A stretch of 64,000 nt of DNA. Source: Pseudoalteromonas luteoviolacea (lineage in GTDB: Bacteria; Pseudomonadota; Gammaproteobacteria; Enterobacterales; Alteromonadaceae). The stretch spans positions 4,006,501 through 4,070,500 of the forward strand of contig NZ_CP015411.1 in assembly GCF_001750165.1 (NCBI RefSeq), in the 5' to 3' direction. The notes beneath the pieces were generated by a model. That model did no database searches. It saw nothing but the letters and a program-made list of their open reading frames with translations, and was not told the DNA's origin. The position numbers were made by a program, and so were the translations under genes. Positions 26,971-34,822 of this stretch are shown here, in pieces; position 1 is the stretch's first letter; every line of letters begins with the position of its first letter.

Positions 26971-27996
26971 ATGACGACACATATTTCTACTTTAGGTGAA
27001 CTTTTAACATCAGCTGGCACGCAGTGGCGCGTGTATGACATTGGTCGTCGCATCACGAAAATTGACAAAAAACAATTTGATCAAATCGAAAATACGCAGG
27101 TGCCTTATCCATACCCATTAGGCGGGCATGCAATGATGGCGATTCAGTTTTGGGATAATCAAGCGACATTGGATCCCTATGTCTGGTTTTTAAAATTTCC
27201 GCTTGATGAGCAAAGTAAGCTAAATATAGCCAGCAGAGATCATTTTGCCTTTATGGTCATTGAAGCGCTTGGCACGCAACTGACCGGCGAAGCTGCTCAA
27301 GGAAAGCTAGACAATAACCCTTATGTTTATACGCCTAACGCCAACAAGTTAGCGGCGTTCAACGCCTTGATGAAGTGTGAGTTAAAACGCCCAGCATCAA
27401 AGTACTATGAAACAGTAGAGCAATATTTTACTTCCCATGGACAAACTGATTGGCAAAGCCTCGCGCTGCAAGGCCTCGCTGATTACGCCTTGCGTTTAGC
27501 ACATGCTCAAAACCAAGCAAACCTGATGGCTTTGTGGCCTACTTTGCCAGCGCAAGTACAAAGCCCGCTTGCAGCCATGCTTGAACATGTCAGTATCTCA
27601 ACAGAGCTCACTGAGTTTTTGCAAACGCAATTACACATACATCTGACAACTGATAACTTAGCTGGCGCTATTAATAGCTTTAGAGCCATGTCTGGCAGTC
27701 ATGGATTAGGACTGATCGCACAATCGGTTGATCAGCTGCTGGCATCAGAGCAAAGTTTAGAAGCCGATATTTTATTGACCATTGCTGGACGAGGTTGGGA
27801 AACACTCACCGATCCAGACAGGCTTTACAAATTCATGGACAAAGCGGCTCAAAACAGCCAAATAGAGGGCGTTTTTGAAAGTATTTTTGCCGACTTGGTT
27901 GCAATTCCTACGCTTCGTCCTCATGTATTAGGTTTACTGAGAGCGCAAAATCGCAGCGAAACATTATCAAGGGCAATTGGAAGGCTTTTTTCATAA
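26971..27996 (+). CDS. DUF3549 family protein
   Basis: 341 residues, cytoplasmic, unknown function. The opening ISTLGELLTSAGTQWRVYDIGRRI is the DUF3549 signature. The middle has QTLDP-like WDNQATLDPYVWFLKFPLDEQ and the C-terminal half is helical. The ATG at 26971 is chosen because the family begins there; longer in-frame sequence upstream shows no conservation that I recognise. It abuts the DUF3301 gene with no gap, and the same pair occurs together in Vibrio and Shewanella, so the products probably share a job. Confidence 0.85.
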   Translation: MTTHISTLGELLTSAGTQWRVYDIGRRITKIDKKQFDQIENTQVPYPYPLGGHAMMAIQFWDNQATLDPYVWFLKFPLDEQSKLNIASRDHFAFMVIEALGTQLTGEAAQGKLDNNPYVYTPNANKLAAFNALMKCELKRPASKYYETVEQYFTSHGQTDWQSLALQGLADYALRLAHAQNQANLMALWPTLPAQVQSPLAAMLEHVSISTELTEFLQTQLHIHLTTDNLAGAINSFRAMSGSHGLGLIAQSVDQLLASEQSLEADILLTIAGRGWETLTDPDRLYKFMDKAAQNSQIEGVFESIFADLVAIPTLRPHVLGLLRAQNRSETLSRAIGRLFS

Positions 27997-28302
27997 ATGA
28001 TCACACTTTGGCTATTTATACTTATTTTTTCATCATGCGGCTTCTTTTGGTTCAGTCGGCAAATTGCTGAAGCGGCACGCGAACACGCAAAACAGCAGAG
28101 TGAAAAACTCAATGTGCAACTTTTAAGTGTCGCCTGCCAAAAACGTCGTTTAGGTGTATTGAAGAATGGCCAATTAGGTATAAAAAGTGAGTTCCTGTTT
28201 GAGTTTAGCTCAGACAGGGATAATGCCTACAAAGCGACACTTTATTTAGAAAACCAAACACTGGTAAAAATTGATGTTCCGCCACATAGAATCATAGATT
28301 AA
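27997..28302 (+). CDS. DUF3301 family membrane-anchored small protein
   Basis: 101 residues. One N-terminal membrane helix (about 2-20, LWLFILIFSSCGFFWFS) is followed by a basic/helical segment (AREHAKQQSEKLNVQLLSV). A small beta domain with RRLGVLKNGQLGIKSEFLFEFSSD completes it. This is the DUF3301 pattern and its function is unknown. The ATG follows the DUF3549 stop immediately (TAAATG), so translation is coupled. Confidence 0.85.
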   Translation: MITLWLFILIFSSCGFFWFSRQIAEAAREHAKQQSEKLNVQLLSVACQKRRLGVLKNGQLGIKSEFLFEFSSDRDNAYKATLYLENQTLVKIDVPPHRIID

Positions 28303-29511
28303 GTGATTAAAGAAAAAATAACTTAAGAAAGTAATTTAATTAAGAATAGAAAACAGAAAAGAAACTAAGGCGCAACCCTGTTTGTCACGCCCCAATCCGA
28401 CGATATCCCTTGAGGTATCCGCTACCTCTGCCTACAACATACAAGCAAGCCGCCAACTTTCATCATCCCCTGAACGGGTATACATCCAATCACACCCGAT
28501 CCTCATCCATGCCTTCGTCCTACGTGTATCCTACACTCATTCCGCTTCGCATTGTCCTTGTGCGCTCCAAACTAGTCCTTTGGCACTTCCTGTGCCCGTA
28601 CATCCTATGTATCGGTAATTAATATATTTCCTTAAATACCTTTTCCTTAGGCTGTCCTGTCCCTTTTTGACATATCCTATGTCTGCACATCCTGTGCGCT
28701 ATCCTATGCCATCTTGGCTCCGCTTCGCCTAATCCTCGGCGCTCCTATCCTTTTTGACATTTCCTATGTCTGCACATCCTGTGCGCTGTCCTATGCCACC
28801 TTGGCTCCGCTTCGCCTAATCCTCGGCGCTCCTATCCTTTTTGACATTTCCTATGTCTGCACATCCTTTGCGCTGTCCTATGCCACCTTGGCTCCGCTTC
28901 GCCCAATCCTCGGCGCTCCTATCCTTTTTGACATTTCCTATGTCTGCACATCCTGTGCGCTGTCCTATGCCACCTTGGCTCCGCTTCGCCCAATCCTCGG
29001 CGCTCCTATCCTTTTTGACATTTCCTATGTCTGCACATCCTGTGCGCTGTCCTATGCCACCTTGGCTCCGCTTCGCCTAATCCTCGGCGCTCCTATCCTT
29101 TTTGACATTTCCTATGTCTGCACATCCTGTGCGCTGTCCTATGCCACCTTGGCTCCGCTTCGCCTAATCCTCGGCGCTCCTATCCTTTTTGACATTTCCT
29201 ATGTCTGCACATCCTGTGCTCTATCCTAACCTCTTGGCTCCTCTTCACTTATTTCCTTAAGCGCTCCGAACATCCCGTGTATGAATCCGATACCATCCTA
29301 GTAGCAATATCTGCTGCTGCATCCCTTTATCCTTCAACACGACTAAGTTTAAGCGAATCAGTGCGAATAAATAGGAGATATTCTCAATTAATTTTCTTAA
29401 AAATCTTTGAAACAAACACAAAAACAAATTAAAAACAACAACTTAAAACAAAATCAGAGCTGTTACCACAAGATAGTTACTATGAATACGCACAACTATG
29501 TGAGAAAAATC
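28303..29511. other. 1.2-kb non-coding stretch around the 87-bp repeats
   Basis: No convincing gene. Left of the array (28370-28655) the plus strand is pyrimidine-rich, with scattered CATCC and CCTATG words, like decayed repeat units. Right of it (29240-29340) similar words continue, then AT-rich sequence leads to the GNAT gene at 29512. Reading frames that cross the repeats stay open only because 87 is divisible by 3; none has a ribosome-binding site. Confidence 0.7.
28660..29235. repeat. Six full and one partial copies of an 87-bp tandem repeat
   Basis: Units start with TTGGCTCCGCTTCGCC at 28714, 28801, 28888, 28975, 29062 and 29149, exactly 87 bp apart. A partial unit lies before them (from about 28660), and the last unit is 2 bp shorter and diverged. 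Each unit holds two small inverted repeats: CGCCTAATCCTCGGCG and GCACATCCTGTGC. Unit differences are few: CGCCC instead of CGCCT at the units starting 28888 and 28975, and TCCTTTGCG at about 28865. The plus strand is strongly C+T biased. Near-identity suggests recent slippage or unequal crossover. Confidence 0.92.
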
Positions 29512-30177
29512 TCACAGTACTTTTTCCAAATCGTCAGTACGCGCTTTAAACAACAAATCTCCAGATACCGAATTAAATGCTATTTCTTTCACAAGTTGAT
29601 AGCCATGCGCCTCAAAAAAGTTCACCTGACTCCCTTGTGTTACAAATACCGCCATCCCGGACATGAAGTCATTCTCACAAACCAAAGAATCGAGCGCACT
29701 CAGTAAATAATGACCATAGCCTGAGCCTTGATAATGTGGATCAACGGCAATAAAAGACAAAAAGTAGTATTCACCCAAATCTCTCAAATGTTCTTTAATA
29801 ATACGTTCCTTTTCAATAATTTGCTGTGTCTGTAACACACCAGCCCCCATCATCAATGTCAGTCGCCAATGCCAACCAAAGCTTTTATCTATTTCACAAT
29901 GAGACGCAAATGCACAAGCCACTGCCACCAAATTTTCCTCTGTGTATATCCCCAAGATTGGTTGCCCAGATTTACCAAACCGGGTTAACTCTTGCCTAAC
30001 CAAGGCCCTTAGCTTGGCATCAAATTTATTTTGATTTGGCTCATTAAGAATATGCACTAATAACGGATCTCCTCTATAAGCTTGAAATAATAAACTTGCA
30101 GCGACATGGATATCTTCTGGCTCGATAAATTTGACTGTAATTGAAGGGGCTACAAATTGCTCTTCTGTATTAGACAT
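29512..30177 (-). CDS. GNAT-family N-acetyltransferase
   Basis: 221 residues with one GNAT fold. The acetyl-CoA-binding motif A is FIAVDPHYQGSGYGHYLL (about residues 140-157), and the motif B region is GSQVNFFEAHGYQLV. The residue 60-115 stretch, with QPILGIYTEENLVAVACAF, supplies the central strands. The substrate cannot be told. It stands alone on its strand, between the repeat region and the divergent DUF2789 gene. Confidence 0.85.
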   Translation of the reverse strand: MSNTEEQFVAPSITVKFIEPEDIHVAASLLFQAYRGDPLLVHILNEPNQNKFDAKLRALVRQELTRFGKSGQPILGIYTEENLVAVACAFASHCEIDKSFGWHWRLTLMMGAGVLQTQQIIEKERIIKEHLRDLGEYYFLSFIAVDPHYQGSGYGHYLLSALDSLVCENDFMSGMAVFVTQGSQVNFFEAHGYQLVKEIAFNSVSGDLLFKARTDDLEKVL

Positions 30178-30306
30178 AATCTTCCCTTGTTACTCACACA
30201 CGCTAATTAAGTAAAAAATTATTGTTTGTTTAGACTTTTTATTTGATGAATAAACAACCAGCAACTTTACTATAGTTGTAGACTTTTCCATCTTCAACGG
30301 GGTCAT

Positions 30307-30534
30307 ATGGATAATAGTTACCACTCTCTAAACGCGTTATTCGCTCAATTAGGATTAGACAATAGTGATGAACATATCTCACAGTTCATTGATAAAAATA
30401 AGCTACCAAGTAACACCTTGATAGTAGACGCCCCTTTTTGGAATCAAGGGCAAAAGCATTTTATCGAAGAGTCGTTACGAGAAGATGCTGATTGGAGCGA
30501 GGTTATCGATACTCTGGATACCTTGTTACGATAA
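30307..30534 (+). CDS. DUF2789 family protein
   Basis: A 75-residue small acidic cytoplasmic protein. The family pattern is complete: HSLNALFAQLGLDN, FIDKNKLP, DAPFWNQGQKHFIEESLREDADW and a Leu-rich end. Function is unknown. It is separated by 67 bp from the next gene and could share a transcript with it. Confidence 0.85.
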   Translation: MDNSYHSLNALFAQLGLDNSDEHISQFIDKNKLPSNTLIVDAPFWNQGQKHFIEESLREDADWSEVIDTLDTLLR

Positions 30535-30601
30535 GCTTGCCTTGTCGTTGGGGTGACAGCTTAAAAGTGATAAACTAAGTTTTATTTTTTGGTCAATTAC
30601 T

Positions 30602-30862
30602 ATGCATCCAGCAGCTCAACAAGCCATCAGCACTCTACTCGCTGAAGGAAAAACCCCTACGGTAGCAACCATCAAAACCAAACTGGCCGAGCCACTTCCT
30701 ATGCCGACGATTATTGCCGCGTTAGCTACTTACAAAAGTAATCCAGAGACAATTAAAAATACAGCTGAGCAAAGCCAACTTTCACCTGCTCAGCCACAAA
30801 GCCAGTTAGACAGGATAGAAGCAAAACTAGATAAACTCTTGGCACTTTTGGAAGATAAGTAA
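30602..30862 (+). CDS. Small helical protein, unknown
   Basis: 86 residues. Residues 1-50 look like a small helix-turn-helix-type unit (AAQQAISTLLAEGKTPTVAT, then LPMPTIIAALATYK). They are followed by a Gln/Pro-rich linker and a C-terminal coiled coil (LDRIEAKLDKLLALLEDK). I recognise no named family; the N-terminus recalls KfrA/replication-region DNA-binding helices, but this is weak. It lies 4 bases before the DUF2310 gene, so the two are surely co-transcribed and perhaps partners. Confidence 0.65.
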   Translation: MHPAAQQAISTLLAEGKTPTVATIKTKLAEPLPMPTIIAALATYKSNPETIKNTAEQSQLSPAQPQSQLDRIEAKLDKLLALLEDK

Positions 30863-30866
30863 CACT

Positions 30867-31640
30867 ATGTTCGTTGTAGATTTAACCTTTGACTGCTACC
30901 AAGACACTACTCTCGAAAAAGCTGAACAAGCAATCAATCGTCTTGTCAATGCACTGCGTTTTAACGGCCAAATTATTGGTGATGAATTCCCGACTGTACT
31001 TAAAGATGGCTTCTTTATCACACGTGTAATGTGTCCACTTGAAGACTCTCTTCACCCACTGCATCATAGTCCATTCGTAAAACATGCGATTGAGCAGCTT
31101 CAGCAAGCAGGATTATTGGCACCAAAAGTCAAAGTCATTGGCCAAGACATTCACGCTAATGGCGCAGATCAATGCCAAGCCCCGTCGTGTTATATTCTCT
31201 ACACGACCTATGTACACACATGCAGCCCTCTTTACTGTGGTGATGATTTTCAGCCAGTACCACTTTACAACATCCCTGCTATCGCCAATGGCGACTATAA
31301 AGCACTCATCAAATGGCAAGAGGATTGGCAAGCATGTGATCAGATACAGATCAATGGTGCGACCCGCTGTGAGTTTGCAGCGTTAGAAGAAATCACCAGC
31401 TTATCTAGTGATTTATCACGCAGAGGGCTCGATTTATCAAAACGCATTCGTTATCTAACTGAAAAACCAGTCTACTACTATTTATATCGAGTTGGCGGAG
31501 AAAGCTTAGAAGCCGAAAAACAAAGAAAATGCCCAAATTGCGGTGGCAATTGGGCACTGAGTGAACCTTGGTTTGGTCTATTTGATTTTAAGTGCGATAG
31601 CTGTCAATTGGTCTCAAATATTTCTTGGGATTTTCAGTGA
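30867..31640 (+). CDS. Zn-ribbon protein, DUF2310 family
   Basis: 257 residues. The C-terminal Zn ribbon has two CxxC pairs, CPNCGGNW and CDSC (about residues 219-245). The N-terminal 200 residues are the DUF2310 domain, with CPLEDSLHPLHHSPFVK and LYTTYVHTCSPLYCGDDF. The family is annotated as possibly nucleic-acid binding, with no known role. Its end overlaps the convergent syd gene by 7 bases. Confidence 0.82.
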   Translation: MFVVDLTFDCYQDTTLEKAEQAINRLVNALRFNGQIIGDEFPTVLKDGFFITRVMCPLEDSLHPLHHSPFVKHAIEQLQQAGLLAPKVKVIGQDIHANGADQCQAPSCYILYTTYVHTCSPLYCGDDFQPVPLYNIPAIANGDYKALIKWQEDWQACDQIQINGATRCEFAALEEITSLSSDLSRRGLDLSKRIRYLTEKPVYYYLYRVGGESLEAEKQRKCPNCGGNWALSEPWFGLFDFKCDSCQLVSNISWDFQ

Positions 31641-32182
31641 TCAAAGCTTAAGTTAGCTAAAAACGACTCTATGTCCTTAGCCAATACATGATGTGTTGGC
31701 TTTCCAACATACTCCAAGCACACTTCACCACTATTAAGCTTTACTGAAATCAACAAATCATCCCTATCGGTCAAGCCAATGAAAACCGTATCATCTTGCT
31801 TGAGACGTCGCTTCATTAATACATGACCTGTAATATTCTGTTGTAAATTCACAAAATCATCGTCATTCCAAACTTGTAACAATTCAATGTCATTACCATC
31901 GAACTTCGCTTGAATATTTCCGGCATATACCGATCCATAATAGGCATGTAATGCAGGTGGAAACGTCACATCTAGCGCCCTTGCTAGATCTTCAAGCCCC
32001 TGCTGAGGTTGTCGTACCATCGCTTGCCACTGAATGTTACCAGCATCATCTGCATCACCGACTTCACATGCACTTGGGTAATCCGGATCATGTGGGATCA
32101 TAGGTCGATGCCCATGTTGCTGCTCTGTTGCAGCAGCATACTGCTGATGTATTGTTTCCATCAAAGTTGTCAAAGAAGCCAT
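31634..32182 (-). CDS. syd: SecY-interacting protein Syd
   Basis: 182 residues, the size of E. coli Syd (181). It is a cytoplasmic protein that binds SecY and checks translocon assembly. Recognisable blocks are PHDPDYPSACEVGDADDAG, LEDLARALDVTFPPALHAYY, GSVYAGNIQAKFDG and FIGLTDRDDLLISVKLNSGEV. It is divergent from queF across 60 bp, the same syd-queF arrangement as in E. coli and Vibrio. Confidence 0.92.
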   Translation of the reverse strand: MASLTTLMETIHQQYAAATEQQHGHRPMIPHDPDYPSACEVGDADDAGNIQWQAMVRQPQQGLEDLARALDVTFPPALHAYYGSVYAGNIQAKFDGNDIELLQVWNDDDFVNLQQNITGHVLMKRRLKQDDTVFIGLTDRDDLLISVKLNSGEVCLEYVGKPTHHVLAKDIESFLANLSFDH

Positions 32183-32242
32183 ACTGCCATTCTCATTTTA
32201 ATTCGCTATAATTCGGGCCATTGTAACCACTATTGGTGAAAC

Positions 32243-33088
32243 ATGACAGATTACAACAACGCACCTGAACTTCAGGCTTCAATACTTGGTAAAACTACCG
32301 AATATGCATCTGCGTACGATGCCTCTTTATTACATCCTATCGCACGCAAACTAAATCGTGACCAAATTGCTGTGGATGAGCAGGCATTGCCATTTAAAGG
32401 TGAAGATACTTGGACTGGCTATGAGCTGTCTTGGCTCAACAGCAAAGGCAAACCACAAGTTGCAGTCGCTACTTTTGTTTTTCCATGCCAAAGCTCTCAT
32501 ATTATCGAGTCGAAATCATTTAAACTGTACTTAAACAGCTTTAATCAGACACGATTTGAGTCCATCGATGATGTGCATAAGCACCTCATAGAGGACTTGT
32601 CTAGCGCAGCTAACTGCAACGTCACAGTCACTTTATTTGGTCCTGATGAGTACAATTGTCTGCCATTTACTCAGCTACCTGGTCAATGCATAGATGATTT
32701 AGATGTGGACATTGATACTTATAGCCCTGAGGATGGAATTCTTAAGCACACCAGTGATAACCAAGTCTCTGAAACCCTGTATAGCCACTTGTTGAAATCA
32801 AACTGCCTCATCACTTCTCAGCCGGACTGGGCCAGTATTGTGATCCGATACGAAGGAAAACAAGTTTGCAGAGCATCTTTACTCAAGTACCTCATTTCTT
32901 TTCGCGACCACAATGAGTTTCATGAACAATGTGTTGAGCGCATCTACTGCGATCTTCAACGCGCACTTCAACCTATCAAACTAGAGGTGTACGCCCGATA
33001 TACTCGTCGAGGAGGATTGGATATCAACCCTTATCGTTCTAGTGAGCAAAATACGACAGGGTTTAACGTACGCGTAAACAGACAATAA
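32243..33088 (+). CDS. queF: NADPH-dependent 7-cyano-7-deazaguanine reductase
   Basis: Reduces preQ0 to preQ1 in queuosine synthesis. It is a 281-residue bimodular (E. coli-type) QueF. The nucleotide-binding QueF motif ESKSFKLYLNSFNQTRF lies in the N-terminal half, and the catalytic Cys in LLKSNCLITSQPDW (about 194). HNEFHEQCVERIYCDL and YTRRGGLDINPYRS are in the C-terminal half. GGTGA precedes the ATG. Confidence 0.96.
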   Translation: MTDYNNAPELQASILGKTTEYASAYDASLLHPIARKLNRDQIAVDEQALPFKGEDTWTGYELSWLNSKGKPQVAVATFVFPCQSSHIIESKSFKLYLNSFNQTRFESIDDVHKHLIEDLSSAANCNVTVTLFGPDEYNCLPFTQLPGQCIDDLDVDIDTYSPEDGILKHTSDNQVSETLYSHLLKSNCLITSQPDWASIVIRYEGKQVCRASLLKYLISFRDHNEFHEQCVERIYCDLQRALQPIKLEVYARYTRRGGLDINPYRSSEQNTTGFNVRVNRQ

Positions 33089-33089
33089 T

Positions 33090-33114
33090 CAAAAAGTGCC
33101 GCATTGCGGCACTT
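33090..33114 (-). terminator. Terminator between queF and the cyclophilin gene
   Basis: AAGTGCCGC and GCGGCACTT (perfect 9-bp stem, 3-nt loop). On the minus strand it is followed by TTTTTGATT, so it mainly ends the tamA-to-cyclophilin transcript. It lies 10 bases after that stop and just past the queF stop. Confidence 0.85.
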
Positions 33115-33123
33115 GCTTTCAAT

Positions 33124-34002
33124 TTAGCTTTTTCTTCTTGTCGGTACTGTTATTGCGCATACATCCACGTAATTAGGCGTAAACTTAAACCAAGGTTCAG
33201 GACGATTCGTTCTCGCAGCCACCAGCTCTTCAAACTCAGCTGAATTCGTTTGTAAATACTCAAACACACTTTGATCTTGAGTGGCAACATCACTCAATAT
33301 ATCTACCCTTTTGATAGGGTTGTATGGCTTTCCTTCCACAGGGGTACGCTGCAACTGTTGCACATGTTGCATGCCTTCTAAAACGCGACCAAAAACGGTA
33401 ATATTGCGATCTAAGTAGCGCTGGGGTGAAAGCGTTATATAAAACTCTGTACCACCACTGTTTATTTCATTCCCACGTGCCATTGCAAACGTGCCTGTAC
33501 AATGGGTCATCCAAGTTTTTGTACCACCATAATTTTGACCCACAGCAAAGCCATTCAAAAACCCTGTGCGAATAGCATATCCATCCGAGCCATCTAACGC
33601 CGTAATAGCTAATTTTTTATCTGTTTTATGGGATAGCTCCGCATTGATACGTTTTTGCGCTTTGACTGGCATCTTACTGCCCGTTGGATCACCTCCCTGC
33701 GCAACAAATCCCTCTACGAAGCGATATACATTGAGCCCTTCATAAAACTTTTCTTGTGCCAGCAACTTAATATTCTTAGTGTGATGCGGTGCAAGTTGAG
33801 CATTGAGTTCAACGTACACATAACCCGTTTCCAGCTCAATTCGGAGTACATTTTGATTATCAATTGTTTGCCATACTTCACTAGGCGCTGTGTTAATAAT
33901 TTCCGCAGGAGCACGCACAGGTATGCGTGGCTCATCTGCTTGCTGCATACAGCCAGTCAGGAATACAACCGTACTTAATATAATCAAACTCGTTTTTATC
34001 AT
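33124..34002 (-). CDS. Cyclophilin-type peptidyl-prolyl isomerase lipoprotein
   Basis: 292 residues. The lipobox is VVFLTGC (Cys at about 18), followed by a periplasmic linker. The cyclophilin domain runs from about 45 to 235: YRFVEGFVAQGGDPTGS, GTFAMARGNEINSGGTEFYI and DRNITVFGRVLEGMQ. The active-site Arg/Phe pair is represented by YRFVEGFVAQGG. A tail of about 55 residues with no known domain follows. It is the last gene of the tamA-tamB-SBP operon, one base after the binding-protein stop, which suggests a folding role for outer-membrane or secreted proteins. Confidence 0.88.
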   Translation of the reverse strand: MIKTSLIILSTVVFLTGCMQQADEPRIPVRAPAEIINTAPSEVWQTIDNQNVLRIELETGYVYVELNAQLAPHHTKNIKLLAQEKFYEGLNVYRFVEGFVAQGGDPTGSKMPVKAQKRINAELSHKTDKKLAITALDGSDGYAIRTGFLNGFAVGQNYGGTKTWMTHCTGTFAMARGNEINSGGTEFYITLSPQRYLDRNITVFGRVLEGMQHVQQLQRTPVEGKPYNPIKRVDILSDVATQDQSVFEYLQTNSAEFEELVAARTNRPEPWFKFTPNYVDVCAITVPTRRKS

Positions 34003-34003
34003 T

Positions 34004-34822
34004 TTATTTTTTATACCATAACTTTGGGTTATCTAAAGGTGCACTCGGTGGTAAACGACGATTTTTAAGCTCAATAAGCGTGCGCTGTTTAAGTGATAAA
34101 TCGTCAATTAACTTTGCAAAGTGAAGAGAAAATAATTTCTCGAATTGACCATCTTTTAACGCTTTACCCAAGCCACTTTGTAACGCTAAATGCAGCTCGC
34201 TGTTTGCTTTATCAACAAAAAAGTAAACTGCCGATGGGTAGTAAAGTAACAGCTGTTGTTCAGCAAAGGTTTTATACCCTTTTAGAATATCGGGCAATTC
34301 CAATACGCTAATTGGTATCGCGTCAAAGCGCTCTGATCTAAGCATATTCAGCGCACCAGATAATGTGTGGAATGCGTTTACAGATAGCTTATTATCAACA
34401 AAAATATCGTGGTCAGGCCAATCATGTCTTAGCCCATAATGAAATGACTGCAACTGAGAAATATGGCTTAAATTAGAAAAACGGCGTTGTTGTGACTCAT
34501 TAATGAGTAAAATACGATAACCCAATAACCCTTTTACGATTGGGAAACGAATAGCTCGCGCCATATTCTCCCTTTCAAAACTGGTTACTGACCAAAATAT
34601 GTCAATCCCATTTTCTTTGCCTAATAATCGAATAGCGCGGCTTTGAGTAGGAATGTTCTTTATATATTCTAACTTATACGGTTCTTTTTGATAAGAAAGT
34701 GCCAACTCTATTAATTCTAAAACATAAGGGTGAGCCCCATACGTTACCCTTACATACTTCGTATCTGCTGCAAAAGTTGTGCAACAAAACAATGCAACGA
34801 GCAAATAGCTCAAATAACGCAT
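34004..34822 (-). CDS. Orphan periplasmic solute-binding-like protein
   Basis: 272 residues with a signal peptide ending at TTFAAD. The body fits a type II periplasmic binding protein (SBP_bac_3-like): YGAHPYVLELIELALSYQKE, then GIDIFWSVTSFERENMARA, HISQLQSFHYG and LRSERFDAIPI. No transporter genes are near. Its ATG overlaps the tamB stop (TAATG), so it is translationally coupled to tamB. Either it senses a small ligand or it serves as a structural periplasmic protein; neither can be shown from the sequence. Confidence 0.75.
   Translation of the reverse strand: MRYLSYLLVALFCCTTFAADTKYVRVTYGAHPYVLELIELALSYQKEPYKLEYIKNIPTQSRAIRLLGKENGIDIFWSVTSFERENMARAIRFPIVKGLLGYRILLINESQQRRFSNLSHISQLQSFHYGLRHDWPDHDIFVDNKLSVNAFHTLSGALNMLRSERFDAIPISVLELPDILKGYKTFAEQQLLLYYPSAVYFFVDKANSELHLALQSGLGKALKDGQFEKLFSLHFAKLIDDLSLKQRTLIELKNRRLPPSAPLDNPKLWYKK

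Noticed and set aside
28714..29229. 171-codon repetitive open frame (LAPLRLILGAP units) in the 87-bp array
   Set aside because: It stays open only because the unit length is a multiple of three. It has no ribosome-binding site, and another frame is also open.
28660..29235. CRISPR array
   Set aside because: Units are directly adjacent 87-mers with no unique spacers, and no cas genes are near.
28660..29235. Integron attC cassette array
   Set aside because: No attC core sites, cassettes or integrase are seen.
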